A stretch of DNA of 61,861 nucleotides. Origin: a virus. This document shows, one piece after another, positions 28,648 to 37,534 of this stretch. The notes beneath the pieces are model-generated. The model was given only the letters and a program-made list of their open reading frames with translations. It made no database searches and was not told where the DNA came from. Location of the stretch: positions 1 through 61,861 of IMG/VR virus record IMGVR_UViG_3300006919_000055; one strand, written 5' to 3'. Made by a program: the position numbers and the translations under genes. Numbering within the stretch: position 1 is the stretch's first letter; the number at the start of each line of letters is the position of its first letter.

Positions 28648-29475
28648 ATGGAAATCATAGATATCGAATCAAACCCAACTAAAAATTCATCTTCTCCTGA
28701 ATTTAATAAGCCTTTATTGGAAGAAGGTGATTATGATAAAATAAATGTAATGATTTGTACTCCCTGTTACGGTGGTAAAATGGATCAAGCTACAGTTTCA
28801 GGAATGATAGGGACGGCAGTTACAGCTTTATCTTCTGGGATAAAAATAGATTTTAGATTCTTATCAAATGACAGCTTAATTACAAGAGCTAGAAATAATT
28901 TAGTTGCACAATTTTTAGCATCAGAAGAGCATACGCATTTATTCTTCTTGGACGCAGATATTCAATTTAACCCTACTTCACTTTTGAGGTTATGCTTGTC
29001 AGATAGGATGGTTTCTGTTGGGGCTTATCCAACTAAAAGTATACCCACTAGATATGTAATTGATTTCAAAGAGGACGCTGTAGTGGATGACAATAAGTTT
29101 ATTGAGGTAGAAAGAGCCGGAACAGGATTCATGTGTATAAAAAGAGAATGCCTCGAAATGATGAAAGACTCTTTCCCTGAACTTAAATATAAATCCGAGC
29201 TAGAAACCAAAGGCTACTCTGACGATGCAGTGGCGGCTTTAGGAGAAGAGTTAATAGAAAAAATAAAACAAAACACCTATTCATTCTTTGATACCTCAAT
29301 TCACGAAACGGGTGGAAACTATTTGTCAGAGGATTATACTTTTTGCGAAAGGTGGAAAAAAATAGGTGGATCAATTTGGTTAGATACAGGATCGAAGCTC
29401 GATCACGTAGGAACCGCTACATACGGCCTTGCTGTAGATGAGTTCGATTCTATTTTCGAAAGTAAGAAAAATTGA
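28648..29475 (+). CDS. GT-A type glycosyltransferase (275 aa)
   Basis: MICTPCYGGKMDQATVSG and SLITRARNNLVAQFL, then THLFFLDADIQFNP (the DxD metal motif as DAD) and VGAYPTKSIP are typical of a GT-A family found in many large phages. The C-terminal DYTFCERW and IWLDTG match the acceptor-side motif 'EDxxFCxR'. First gene of the rightward block. No Shine-Dalgarno is visible. Acceptor unknown. Confidence 0.75.
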   Translation: MEIIDIESNPTKNSSSPEFNKPLLEEGDYDKINVMICTPCYGGKMDQATVSGMIGTAVTALSSGIKIDFRFLSNDSLITRARNNLVAQFLASEEHTHLFFLDADIQFNPTSLLRLCLSDRMVSVGAYPTKSIPTRYVIDFKEDAVVDDNKFIEVERAGTGFMCIKRECLEMMKDSFPELKYKSELETKGYSDDAVAALGEELIEKIKQNTYSFFDTSIHETGGNYLSEDYTFCERWKKIGGSIWLDTGSKLDHVGTATYGLAVDEFDSIFESKKN

Positions 29476-30089
29476 CAAAGAATAAAGTAATAGGGGTTTC
29501 TGGCGTAGCTGGAAGTGGAAAAGATTTATTTTTTTCGCTACTTTCTAAATTCAAAAAATGCAAAAAGCTATCTTTAGCCGAAGCATTAAAGGATGAAGTA
29601 TCTGAGTGGACAATTAAACACTATGGGATAAATGCCTCTACTTGCTCACGAGAAGACAAAGAGGTTATAAGGCCTCTTCTAGTTTTTCACGCAAATTTAA
29701 TGCGTGGTCAAAGTTTAGGTCGCCATTGGATAAATATTTTAAATAAAAAAATAAAAAATTTAAAATTAGAGCCAGATGAAATTATAGTAATAACAGATAT
29801 AAGGTTTGATCATTATGAAAAAGATGAAATTTTTTGGCTTAAACAAGAATTAAACGGATTATTAGTACATATATCAAATTTTGTAAAAGTTGACTCAGGA
29901 GATCATTCACCACCCATTATTGTAAAAAAAGAAGGAGCTAATGATTCAGAAAAAATTAACGACCCCAAATTAAAGGTAGCTGCAGACTATTCAATAGAAT
30001 GGGAATTCTTACAAAGACCACAAGAAGAAGTGGAAGAAATTTTATCGGAAAAACACGTCAAGCCTTTCGTAAAAGAATATCTTGACTAA
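29472..30089 (+). CDS. Deoxynucleoside monophosphate kinase (205 aa)
   Basis: Walker A GVAGSGKD at 11-18 with the dNMP-kinase context, LSLAEALKDEV, and ITDIRFDHYE as second catalytic strand match T4 gp1-type kinases, which phosphorylate dTMP, dGMP and modified dCMP. Start is TTG, overlapping the upstream stop as TTGA. A TTGACT promoter for the next genes lies inside its last codons. Confidence 0.82.
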   Translation: MTKNKVIGVSGVAGSGKDLFFSLLSKFKKCKKLSLAEALKDEVSEWTIKHYGINASTCSREDKEVIRPLLVFHANLMRGQSLGRHWINILNKKIKNLKLEPDEIIVITDIRFDHYEKDEIFWLKQELNGLLVHISNFVKVDSGDHSPPIIVKKEGANDSEKINDPKLKVAADYSIEWEFLQRPQEEVEEILSEKHVKPFVKEYLD

Positions 30090-30110
30090 TATAAATAATA
30101 AACCTATAGT
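30082..30110 (+). promoter_or_regulatory. sigma70-like promoter of 30118
   Basis: -35 TTGACT (30082-30087), 17-nt spacer, -10 TATAGT (30105-30110), 8 nt before the ATG at 30118. It overlaps the end of the kinase gene. Same -10 hexamer as the promoter at 60600. Confidence 0.72.
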
Positions 30111-30117
30111 AGCTCTT

Positions 30118-30405
30118 ATGTCAGAAAATAGCAACACTAACACAAACAACAACAATCAAGAACTTGGCGCTCTGTGGAAGAAAGAAAGCAAGAACGGAGG
30201 GCAAAAATATCTAGCTGGACATATCGTTGTAGAAGATGATATGGGTGTAGAAAAGAAAGTGAAAGTAGTTGTTTTTGCTAACCGAGAAAAAAAGAACGAA
30301 AGATATCCAGACTTTAGAATTTTAAAAGCTAAAGAATTTTCCGGAAGCTCTACTGAAGCACCCAAAAAAGAAGTCGCACAAGAAATCGACGAAGACGTTC
30401 TTTAA
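30118..30405 (+). CDS. DUF736-like phage protein (95 aa)
   Basis: ELGALWKKESKNGGQKYLAG, then a strand pair (VKVVVFANREKKNERYPDFRIL) and an acidic tail match the 'GALWKKxSKxGxxYLxGxI...VVFxNxxKxxxxPDYRI' pattern of DUF736-type proteins, small OB-like folds carried by many phages and plasmids. Start ATG 30118 preferred; the TTG at 30082 is part of the promoter. The TAATG junction couples it to the next gene. Confidence 0.72.
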   Translation: MSENSNTNTNNNNQELGALWKKESKNGGQKYLAGHIVVEDDMGVEKKVKVVVFANREKKNERYPDFRILKAKEFSGSSTEAPKKEVAQEIDEDVL

Positions 30406-31511
30406 TGGCTTTTTCGCTAAACCTTCCAATCAACGGAGTCTCCTTCGGTCAAGTTTCAACCCTCTTTATGAGGGAACTTTTCCGAAGGGATTCCCTTTCT
30501 TATGTCCCTCTATTCCCAATAGGCGATAAAATAGACTTTAGAAGTCAACCAGAAGAATCAGACCCAAGTTTACCAAAAGATTTTCTTAAATGGTTAGTAC
30601 GCAATAGTGAAATAAGTTTAACCGAACACTCAAGAGACACTCCCACATTTAAACTATGGCACTTAAGCGGAGGCCTCGACTCATTTTCTAAAGTTCATAA
30701 TTTAATAACTTTTTACGAGCTAGATGAACCCACTGAAACCGAGTTATCTGTTGCCAAAAACGTAGACAACCTTCTTGTAACAAATTCTTACTGCAAAGAA
30801 GTTCTAGAAAGTAAAGGTGTTAAAAGCAAAGTGATTCCTTTAGCTTTTGATAATTACAATTTTAAAAGAATAGAAAAAAAATATTTCGATGACGATAGGA
30901 TAACTTTCAACCTTTGTGGAAAGTTTGAACACAGAAAGCGTCACGAAAAAATAATAAAGGCATGGGTTAAGAAGTACGGTAATAATTCTAAATACAATCT
31001 TCAATGCGCGATTTATAATCCATTTATGGATGAAAATTCTAATAAGCAAATGTTTGCTAATTGCCTAAATGGAAGTTCTTACTTTAATGTTAACTTCTTG
31101 GGTCATATGGTGCAAAATGTTTTATATAATGATTTCTTAAATTCAGGAGATATCATTATAGGAATGTCCGGAGCAGAGGGCTGGGGTCTTCCTGAGTTTC
31201 AATCAGTAGCAATAGGAAAACATGCAGTGATACATAACTGCACTGGATACAAGGAGTGGGCAACTGAAAAAAATTGCACCTTAGTCGAACCTAGAGGTAA
31301 AATACCAGCGTACGACAATGTATTTTTCAAAAAAGGTCAACCCTTTAACCAAGGAAATATATTTGACTTTGACGATGATGACTTTATCAGCGGCTGCGAA
31401 GAAGCTATTAAAAAGGTGGAAAATAATAGATTAAATGAAGAAGGACTTAATTTACAAAAAGATTTTACAGCTTCCCGTATGGTAGATGGTATTTTAAGTG
31501 TATTAAAATAA
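30405..31511 (+). CDS. Glycosyltransferase family 4-like (368 aa)
   Basis: GT-B fold: N-terminal domain with NGVSFGQVSTLFMREL, middle VTNSYCKEVLESKGV and VIPLAFDN, C-terminal domain with FNLCGKFEHRKRHEKIIKAW, FLGHM and the donor-site SGAEGWGLPEFQSVAIGKHAVI (first 20 or so residues include the E-x7-E-like acidic pair). Variants of this enzyme are common in T4-like phages. Acceptor unknown. Confidence 0.8.
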   Translation: MAFSLNLPINGVSFGQVSTLFMRELFRRDSLSYVPLFPIGDKIDFRSQPEESDPSLPKDFLKWLVRNSEISLTEHSRDTPTFKLWHLSGGLDSFSKVHNLITFYELDEPTETELSVAKNVDNLLVTNSYCKEVLESKGVKSKVIPLAFDNYNFKRIEKKYFDDDRITFNLCGKFEHRKRHEKIIKAWVKKYGNNSKYNLQCAIYNPFMDENSNKQMFANCLNGSSYFNVNFLGHMVQNVLYNDFLNSGDIIIGMSGAEGWGLPEFQSVAIGKHAVIHNCTGYKEWATEKNCTLVEPRGKIPAYDNVFFKKGQPFNQGNIFDFDDDDFISGCEEAIKKVENNRLNEEGLNLQKDFTASRMVDGILSVLK

Positions 31512-31512
31512 T

Positions 31513-31812
31513 ATGCCGCTTTACACATTCCAACATCCTAAAACTAAAGAGGTTATTGAAGTTAATCAATCAATGACAGATAAGCACGTCTATACAGACG
31601 AAAAGGGGGTTGAGTGGAATAGAGTTTGGGATACAAGTTATCAAGTTGGAGTAATCACCAGAGAGCTAATTCAAGGTAAAAGAAAAGTCTCGAATGTAAA
31701 CGGCAAAAGTATTCCGAAATCTAAAATGCAAGATGTTAATAGAAACTTTAAATATCAAACTACTTGCAATCAACTTCCAGACAACCCAGCTTACTACAAC
31801 ATAAACGCCTAA
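31513..31812 (+). CDS. FmdB-like small protein, copy 1 (99 aa)
   Basis: First 40 residues, MPLYTFQHPKTKEVIEVNQS and on to VEWNRVW, parallel the next gene almost position by position. This is the FmdB-type start (MPxYxFxxPxTGExxEVxQSM) but without the usual CxxC pairs. The C-terminal halves differ. Tandem duplication with divergence. Confidence 0.62.
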   Translation: MPLYTFQHPKTKEVIEVNQSMTDKHVYTDEKGVEWNRVWDTSYQVGVITRELIQGKRKVSNVNGKSIPKSKMQDVNRNFKYQTTCNQLPDNPAYYNINA

Positions 31813-31813
31813 T

Positions 31814-32185
31814 ATGCCACTCTACGTTTTTAAACATCCCCAAACCGGAGAAGAGATTGAAGTAATTCAATCAATGAAAGAAAATCATACTTACGTAGAT
31901 GAAAAGGGTGTTAAGTGGGATCGGGTCTTTTTTGCCGCGAATGCCTCTGTAGATACTCAAGGAGATTGTTTTTCTAGGGAGGATTTCGCTAAACGTACCG
32001 CTAAACATGGGATGACCGTTGGAGACATGTGGGACTTGTCCAAGGACATGAGCGAAAAACGCGCTAAAAAGGCAGGTAAAGACCCCGTTAAAGAAAAATA
32101 CTTTAAGGATTACGAAAAGAAGCGCAAGGGCGTAAAGCACGATAATGACCCAAAGAAAAAAGGCTTTGGTTCTATTCAACTGTAA
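31814..32185 (+). CDS. FmdB-like small protein, copy 2 (123 aa)
   Basis: N-terminus MPLYVFKHPQTGEEIEVIQS matches copy 1; the rest is a lysine-rich helix (KDMSEKRAKKAGKD) and a basic tail. Starts 1 nt after copy 1. Similar proteins occur as short phage genes of unknown role. Confidence 0.65.
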   Translation: MPLYVFKHPQTGEEIEVIQSMKENHTYVDEKGVKWDRVFFAANASVDTQGDCFSREDFAKRTAKHGMTVGDMWDLSKDMSEKRAKKAGKDPVKEKYFKDYEKKRKGVKHDNDPKKKGFGSIQL

Positions 32186-32243
32186 GTCGTTACACTTTTT
32201 GTAACTCCTATTCCTTTTTTTAGCAGTTTTTGTTTTTTTTCTT

Positions 32244-32273
32244 TCATTAGAAATATAAAAACTGTAATATAAT
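32244..32273 (+). promoter_or_regulatory. Possible promoter of nrdA
   Basis: A consensus -10 TATAAT (32268-32273) lies 26 nt before the ATG, but the -35 region (TCATTA) is poor. A GTTAC/GTAAC hairpin (32189-32205 region) and a T-rich stretch precede it and may end upstream transcripts. Confidence 0.35.
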
Positions 32274-32298
32274 TTGCATCTCAACACGAAAGTCTTTT

Positions 32299-34734
32299 AT
32301 GGATTCCAAAGCTATTAATGTCAAAAAACGAAATGGTCGTTTAGAAGAATTAAACACAAACAAAATCAACAAATGCGTAGAAAGGGCTTGCGAAAATTTA
32401 AGTGATGTTTCGGCCAGTGAAGTAGTTTTAGATGCACATGTTCAACTTTACGATAAAATAACCACCAAGGAAATCGACAAAGCTCTAGTTATGTCTGCTA
32501 GAGCTAAAATGGAGAAAGAACCTAATTATTCTTACGTAGCTGCTAGGCTTCTTTTAGGAAATATACATAAAGAAGTATTTGGTAGCAGTGTTGATAAAGA
32601 TGCTTTTGAAAACCAATACCGACTTTCTTTTATTAAAAATATAAAACTTTTAGTAAAAGAATCAATTCTAGATGAAAGACTATTAGAATTTGATCTTAAA
32701 AAATTATCGGACTCTTTAAAATTAGAAAGAGATTTTAAGTTCAAATATTTAGGACTTCAAATTCTTTATGATAGATATTTTCACCACCTAGATGGAAGAA
32801 GATTAGAATCCCCACAATCTTTCTGGATGAGAGTAGCTATGGGCCTATGTATTAATGAAAAGGACAAGGAAGAAAAAGCTATAGAATTTTACAACACCCT
32901 TTCTCAATTCCATTTATGTTGTTCAACTCCAACGCTTTTTAACAGCGGAAGCACCCACAGTCAGTTATCTAGTTGTTACTTGAACACATTCGATGATTCA
33001 ATAGATGGAATTTTTGAAGGAGCGTGGCAAGAAGCTAGAAAATCAAAGTACGCAGGAGGCTTGGGTTTCGATGTTTCTAATTTTCGCTCTTCCGGATCGC
33101 ACATCAAAGGAACGAATGGGACATCTAGCGGTTTAGTACCTTGGTTAAAAATTTACAACGATTTATTAGTCGCGGTAAACCAAGGAGGCAAAAGGCCCGG
33201 AGCGGGATGCGCTTACCTAGAACCTTGGCATTTAGACATAGAAGACTTCCTAGACTTAAAGAAAAACACTGGAGAAGAACGTCGCAGATGTCACGATTTA
33301 AATACTGCTAATTGGCTTCCTAATTTGTTTTTTGAAAAAATCTCAAAAGGTCAAGATTGGTATTTATTCTCTCCTTCGGACGTAAGAGACTTACATGAAA
33401 CATACGGAGAAGATTTCGATAAGAAGTATAAGAAATACTGCAAGTTAGCGGACGCAGGTGAAATTGAAAATTACAAAAAAATCCCCGCTAAAGATTTATG
33501 GAAAAAAATGTTAAGAGTCTTGTTTGAGACAGGTCATCCTTGGATGACCTTTAAAGACAACTCTAACTTGAGATACTCTAACTCTCACGAAGGAGTAATT
33601 CACAGCTCTAATCTTTGCACTGAAATTTTCCTTCATACTAAACCCTCTAGATTTAACGAAGGAACTAAAACTGAAATCGGAGAAACTGCAGTCTGCAATT
33701 TAAGCTCAGTCAATTTAAAAGAGCATTTAAACGATAAGGGTGAATTAGATTATGAATTGTTGTCAAATACAATTAAAAATCAAATGCGAATGCTCGATAA
33801 TGTTATCGACTTGAACTTTTACCCAACAGAAGAAGCTAAGAAATCTAATTTATCTCACCGACCCGTAGGAGCAGGAAGCATGGGATGGCACGATGTCTTT
33901 CACTCATACAAACTAGACTACTCATCTGACGAGGCTGTCAAGTTGGCTGACGAGCTATATGAATTTATTTCTTATCACTGTATATTAAATTCGTCTAAAT
34001 TAGCCAAAGAACGAGGCGCTTATAAAACTTTTGAAGGCTCTTTATGGAATCAAGATATTCTTCCATTGGATACGTACAAAAGCTTAATGAATTACCTCGA
34101 TAAGAAACCTATATCTCACCGAGGAAAAAAATATGCTCCTGAAGTCGATTGGAAAGTTGTTAGGGAATCTATTAAAAGCGGCGGTATGCGTAATAGCAAT
34201 ACTATGGCTATTGCTCCTACTGCTACTATATCTTATATTCAAGGTTGCTCTCCTTCTATTGATCCTGATTTCTCTACCTTTTTCGTCTACGAAAACAAAA
34301 GCGGGAACTTATTTATAACTAACGAATGGTTCATTAAAGAATGCAAAGAGCTAAATATTTGGACCCCTAAATTAATTGACGCTTTAAAGGCTGTCGATGG
34401 AGACGTATCTCAATTAGAGCTTCCTGAAGACTTAAAAAGGAGATTCAGAGTTGCATTTGATCAAGATCAATTTAAGCTAGTTGACTGCGCTGCGGCTAGA
34501 CAAAAGTGGATAGACATGGGCCAATCTTTGAATTTATTTAATAATTCAACATCATTAAAATATTTGAATGACTTGTATTTTCATGCGAAAAATAGAGGAC
34601 TTAAAAGCACCTACTATTTGAGAAATAAATCTGCAAGTAAAATTGAAAAATCAACCAAGTCTAGCGCAGAGCCAGAAAACACATCTACGCCATCTTGCTC
34701 TATTCTAGACCCAACATGTGAAAGCTGCCAATAA
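32299..34734 (+). CDS. nrdA: Ribonucleoside-diphosphate reductase alpha subunit
   Basis: 811-aa class I NrdA. N-terminal ATP-cone (about 6-95), the catalytic barrel with CCSTPTLFNSGS and LSSCYLN, GAGCAYLEPWHLDIEDFLDL, NLCTEIFLHT, MAIAPTATISYIQGCSPSIDP, and the C-terminal shuttle cysteines in DPTCESCQ. It reduces ribonucleotides to deoxyribonucleotides. NrdB follows after 15 nt. The intact ATP cone suggests dATP feedback. Confidence 0.96.
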   Translation: MDSKAINVKKRNGRLEELNTNKINKCVERACENLSDVSASEVVLDAHVQLYDKITTKEIDKALVMSARAKMEKEPNYSYVAARLLLGNIHKEVFGSSVDKDAFENQYRLSFIKNIKLLVKESILDERLLEFDLKKLSDSLKLERDFKFKYLGLQILYDRYFHHLDGRRLESPQSFWMRVAMGLCINEKDKEEKAIEFYNTLSQFHLCCSTPTLFNSGSTHSQLSSCYLNTFDDSIDGIFEGAWQEARKSKYAGGLGFDVSNFRSSGSHIKGTNGTSSGLVPWLKIYNDLLVAVNQGGKRPGAGCAYLEPWHLDIEDFLDLKKNTGEERRRCHDLNTANWLPNLFFEKISKGQDWYLFSPSDVRDLHETYGEDFDKKYKKYCKLADAGEIENYKKIPAKDLWKKMLRVLFETGHPWMTFKDNSNLRYSNSHEGVIHSSNLCTEIFLHTKPSRFNEGTKTEIGETAVCNLSSVNLKEHLNDKGELDYELLSNTIKNQMRMLDNVIDLNFYPTEEAKKSNLSHRPVGAGSMGWHDVFHSYKLDYSSDEAVKLADELYEFISYHCILNSSKLAKERGAYKTFEGSLWNQDILPLDTYKSLMNYLDKKPISHRGKKYAPEVDWKVVRESIKSGGMRNSNTMAIAPTATISYIQGCSPSIDPDFSTFFVYENKSGNLFITNEWFIKECKELNIWTPKLIDALKAVDGDVSQLELPEDLKRRFRVAFDQDQFKLVDCAAARQKWIDMGQSLNLFNNSTSLKYLNDLYFHAKNRGLKSTYYLRNKSASKIEKSTKSSAEPENTSTPSCSILDPTCESCQ

Positions 34735-34749
34735 TACAGGAGATATAAT

Positions 34750-35760
34750 ATGAGTAAAGATGGAATGTTACTAGGAGAAGAAGTTGCCGGAGTAAATCAA
34801 ATTTTACCTCACAAGCATCAATTAGCGTGGGACTTATTTTTAAAAGGAGTAGCTAATAATTGGTCTCCTTCAGAAATAAACATGTCAGATGACGTTGATC
34901 AATGGAAAAACGGAACCTTAACAGAAGATGAAAAATTACTCGTTAAAAGATGTCTTGGGTTTTTTGCTGGAAGTGAGTCCTTGGTTGGCAATAACTTACT
35001 ACTTACTGTCGCGAAATGGGTAACTGACCCTGAATGTCGTCAATACATCTTAAGACAAGCTTACGAAGAATCTCTTCACAACTGGACGGTTGTAACTTGC
35101 TGCGATTCTTATTCTTTGAAAGTCTCTGACGTATATGAAGCTTATAATAATATACCGTCAATTAAGGCTAAAGACGATTTCTTAATGAGTATAACTTCTG
35201 ACGTTAACAGGCAAGATTTTACCACTAAATCAGCGGACGGCAAAAAAGAGTTTTTAAGGAATTTAGTAACCTATTACATAGTATGTGAAGGAACATTTTT
35301 CTTTAGCGGGTTTGCTATGCTTTTAGCTTTGGGAAGACAAAATAAACTTCCCGGATTGTCAGATCAAATTAGATACACATTAAGAGACGAAAGCCTACAT
35401 ATCCAATTTGGAACATACCTTATTAATACTATAAAAGAGCAATACCCTTCGATTTGGACTAAAAAATTCGAAGAGGAAACTGTAGAGCATATCAAAAAAG
35501 CAGTAGAGCTTGAAATTAAATATGCTCACGATGTTCTTCCTCGTGGAATTCTTGGGTTAAATGCAGATATGTTCGTAGACTATATGCAATATATAGGCAA
35601 CAGGAGACTCGAAGGCATTGGGATTGATTACCGTTTCGATAGCGACAATAATCCCTTCCCTTGGTTATCTGAGGTGGTAGACACCGGAGCAATGACAAAT
35701 TTCTTTGAAAGAAAAGTCAAAGACTACCAAAGCTCTGGCGTATTAGAGGACGATTTTTAA
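34750..35760 (+). CDS. nrdB: Ribonucleotide reductase beta subunit
   Basis: 336-aa ferritin-like subunit with the metal-binding helices: LGFFAGSES, YEESLHNWTV, EGTFFFSGFAM and RDESLHIQFG. A strong AGGAG Shine-Dalgarno lies 8 nt before the ATG, unlike most genes here. It supplies the radical to NrdA. No glutaredoxin is seen downstream. Confidence 0.95.
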   Translation: MSKDGMLLGEEVAGVNQILPHKHQLAWDLFLKGVANNWSPSEINMSDDVDQWKNGTLTEDEKLLVKRCLGFFAGSESLVGNNLLLTVAKWVTDPECRQYILRQAYEESLHNWTVVTCCDSYSLKVSDVYEAYNNIPSIKAKDDFLMSITSDVNRQDFTTKSADGKKEFLRNLVTYYIVCEGTFFFSGFAMLLALGRQNKLPGLSDQIRYTLRDESLHIQFGTYLINTIKEQYPSIWTKKFEEETVEHIKKAVELEIKYAHDVLPRGILGLNADMFVDYMQYIGNRRLEGIGIDYRFDSDNNPFPWLSEVVDTGAMTNFFERKVKDYQSSGVLEDDF

Positions 35761-35761
35761 A

Positions 35762-36448
35762 TTGAAGACGCTATTTATAGTTCCGTCTTGCGTCAACTTT
35801 GACCCGTCAATCGAGCTAGATTACAGCCCCGTAAGAAGCCTGTACAGTGCCTCTGAGCGATTTGATCAGCTTATTGAATCTATTTCCAGTATAAGACAAT
35901 ATTGCCCGTCTTCCGACATTATAGTGTCGGAATGCTCTAACTTATCAGATGAAGAAATAAAAAAAATTAAAAGTAAAGCGGATTATCTTATAACGCCCTC
36001 CCAAGATAACGATTATATTTTTAATTTTTTTAAAAATCATCCCAATAAAAGTCATGCAGAATCATTCCTCTTGCTTAAAACCTTATTTTATCTAAAAAAT
36101 ATTCAATACCCCTTGTACGATATTTACTTTAAAATGAGTGGTAGATATAAATTAAACAATAAGTTTAATGTTCACAACCACGTTAATCATGAATTCAACT
36201 GCAAAAAACACAATACTTTTGAAGACGGCATTTTTACCACCTTGTTTTCCTTTAACAAAAGTTTTTTTGACTTATTCGTAGATTCACTCTTAGCTACTCA
36301 TTCTTTTACTACCAATAATTATCCTCCGTATGTAGGCTTTTCCCTCGAAACTAATATGCTTTACGGTCTACACGACAGAATGAACTTTCTTGACGAACTC
36401 GGTGTTGAGGGTAATTTTGGTCCTGACGGTGAATTTCATAGCGAATAA
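35762..36448 (+). CDS. Putative glycosyltransferase-like protein (228 aa)
   Basis: MKTLFIVPSCVNFD at the start is a GT-A-like first strand; IYFKMSGRYKLNNKFN at about 122-137 is a motif seen in unassigned phage and bacterial glycosyltransferases. TTG start right after the NrdB stop. No DxD triad is apparent, so the assignment is tentative. Confidence 0.55.
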   Translation: MKTLFIVPSCVNFDPSIELDYSPVRSLYSASERFDQLIESISSIRQYCPSSDIIVSECSNLSDEEIKKIKSKADYLITPSQDNDYIFNFFKNHPNKSHAESFLLLKTLFYLKNIQYPLYDIYFKMSGRYKLNNKFNVHNHVNHEFNCKKHNTFEDGIFTTLFSFNKSFFDLFVDSLLATHSFTTNNYPPYVGFSLETNMLYGLHDRMNFLDELGVEGNFGPDGEFHSE

Positions 36449-36451
36449 ATC

Positions 36452-37192
36452 ATGGAACCTAAAAATTTAATAAATAAAGACTTAGATATTCAATCCCTTA
36501 AAGAAGAGTATCAAAAAGAAAAATTTATTGTTATAAAAAACTTTCTGCAAATTGAGGAGGCAGAAAAGTTAAGCACATATTATAACGAAAAAGTTCCCGC
36601 TGATTGGTGGTCGTGGATGTTTTTGCCTGATCCTGATTTGGGTCTAGAAAATTGGTCTACAAACGTATATCCCGAAGATGGAAGCAAAAGTTTGCAAAAA
36701 CTTATAGCCACTAAAAGAGATTTTTTAAATAAAATATACAAAGAAAACCGAGGTTTTTCTTATATATATCAAAGAGTTTTTTTTGGTAGTCATTACCCCA
36801 GTTGCCTCTGTGAAGAATGTGTTTTTCGTAAATCTTTCCTAGAAAACTCCCCTATGGTAGATTTTTTAAACGAAATCAGTGGATACGAAGATTTAAAACC
36901 CGGAGAGCTTTTTGCGAGCAGGTATGGGCTAGGAGATTATAACGGTCCCCACAACGATAACTCCAAGGGAAGAGTCACTATTGTCCTTAATTTATCTAAA
37001 AACTGGCTTCCTCAAGATGGGGGTTTGTTTTTTGGAATGGAAGAGGATTATTGTACCGTTAAACACGTAGAAGTACCCACATTCAATAGTTTGGTAATTT
37101 TTGATGTAAGCGATGGCGGTATGCCTCATTTAGTTAATCACGTTACAAACCCCGACAAAAAACGTACCGCAATCACCGGATGGTACGAATAA
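36452..37192 (+). CDS. 2OG-Fe(II) oxygenase (prolyl 4-hydroxylase-like, 246 aa)
   Basis: Double-stranded beta-helix oxygenase: H167-x-D169 (GPHNDNSKGRV), distal H226 (MPHLVNHV) and R238 (KKRTAITGWYE) form the iron and 2-oxoglutarate site. A cysteine-rich segment (CLCEEC, 118-123) precedes the core and could bind a metal. Candidate substrates are proline or lysine in proteins. Its location among glycosyltransferases suggests hydroxylation precedes sugar addition (inference). Confidence 0.78.
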   Translation: MEPKNLINKDLDIQSLKEEYQKEKFIVIKNFLQIEEAEKLSTYYNEKVPADWWSWMFLPDPDLGLENWSTNVYPEDGSKSLQKLIATKRDFLNKIYKENRGFSYIYQRVFFGSHYPSCLCEECVFRKSFLENSPMVDFLNEISGYEDLKPGELFASRYGLGDYNGPHNDNSKGRVTIVLNLSKNWLPQDGGLFFGMEEDYCTVKHVEVPTFNSLVIFDVSDGGMPHLVNHVTNPDKKRTAITGWYE

Positions 37193-37240
37193 GAGCCAAA
37201 AAAATCTTTTTCATATTAAATATTGGAGGGAATCCGCACA

Positions 37241-37447
37241 TCAATCAGAGCCTCTCTCTGCTATATAATATTTAGTTCTTCTATCCTTAATAAATCCTTC
37301 GTCAAATAAGTATTGCATCACTGAATCTATTTCTTTTTCAGCAATGCATTTTGAATTGTTGTATATAAAAACAGTATCATGCCTCCAGTTGCCGTCTTCA
37401 CAGAGGTAAACTTTAACTCTATAGGGAGCCATTAATAACTCATACAT
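37241..37447 (-). CDS. Small paralogous protein, family A copy 2 (68 aa)
   Basis: Shares its C-terminal half with the gene at 21278-21475 (QYLFDEGFIKDRR against KYLYDEGFINNHH). It is the only minus-strand gene I accept in the rightward half, placed between two plus-strand genes, with its own late-type AGTGTA box. Could have been inserted as a unit. Confidence 0.6.
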   Translation of the reverse strand: MYELLMAPYRVKVYLCEDGNWRHDTVFIYNNSKCIAEKEIDSVMQYLFDEGFIKDRRTKYYIAERGSD

Positions 37448-37450
37448 CTA

Positions 37451-37465
37451 CATAAAATTACACTT
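37451..37465 (-). promoter_or_regulatory. Late-type AGTGTA promoter box for 37241-37447
   Basis: Minus strand AAGTGTAATTTTATG, hexamer 11 nt before the ATG. Confidence 0.45.
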
Positions 37466-37518
37466 TATTAAATTAAAAATAATATATTTTATTAAAAAAT
37501 AAACAGTTCAATATTTTT

Positions 37519-37530
37519 AAGTGTATATAC
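37519..37530 (+). promoter_or_regulatory. Late-type AGTGTA promoter box for 37535-37825
   Basis: AAGTGTATATACTTAT then ATG: hexamer, 9 nt, start codon. With the minus-strand box at 37465 it forms a divergent pair 54 nt apart. Confidence 0.6.
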
Positions 37531-37534
37531 TTAT

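Noticed and set aside
30082-30117. TTG start for the DUF736-like gene
   Set aside because: The TTG is part of a TTGACT promoter whose -10 sits 8 nt before a good ATG at 30118.
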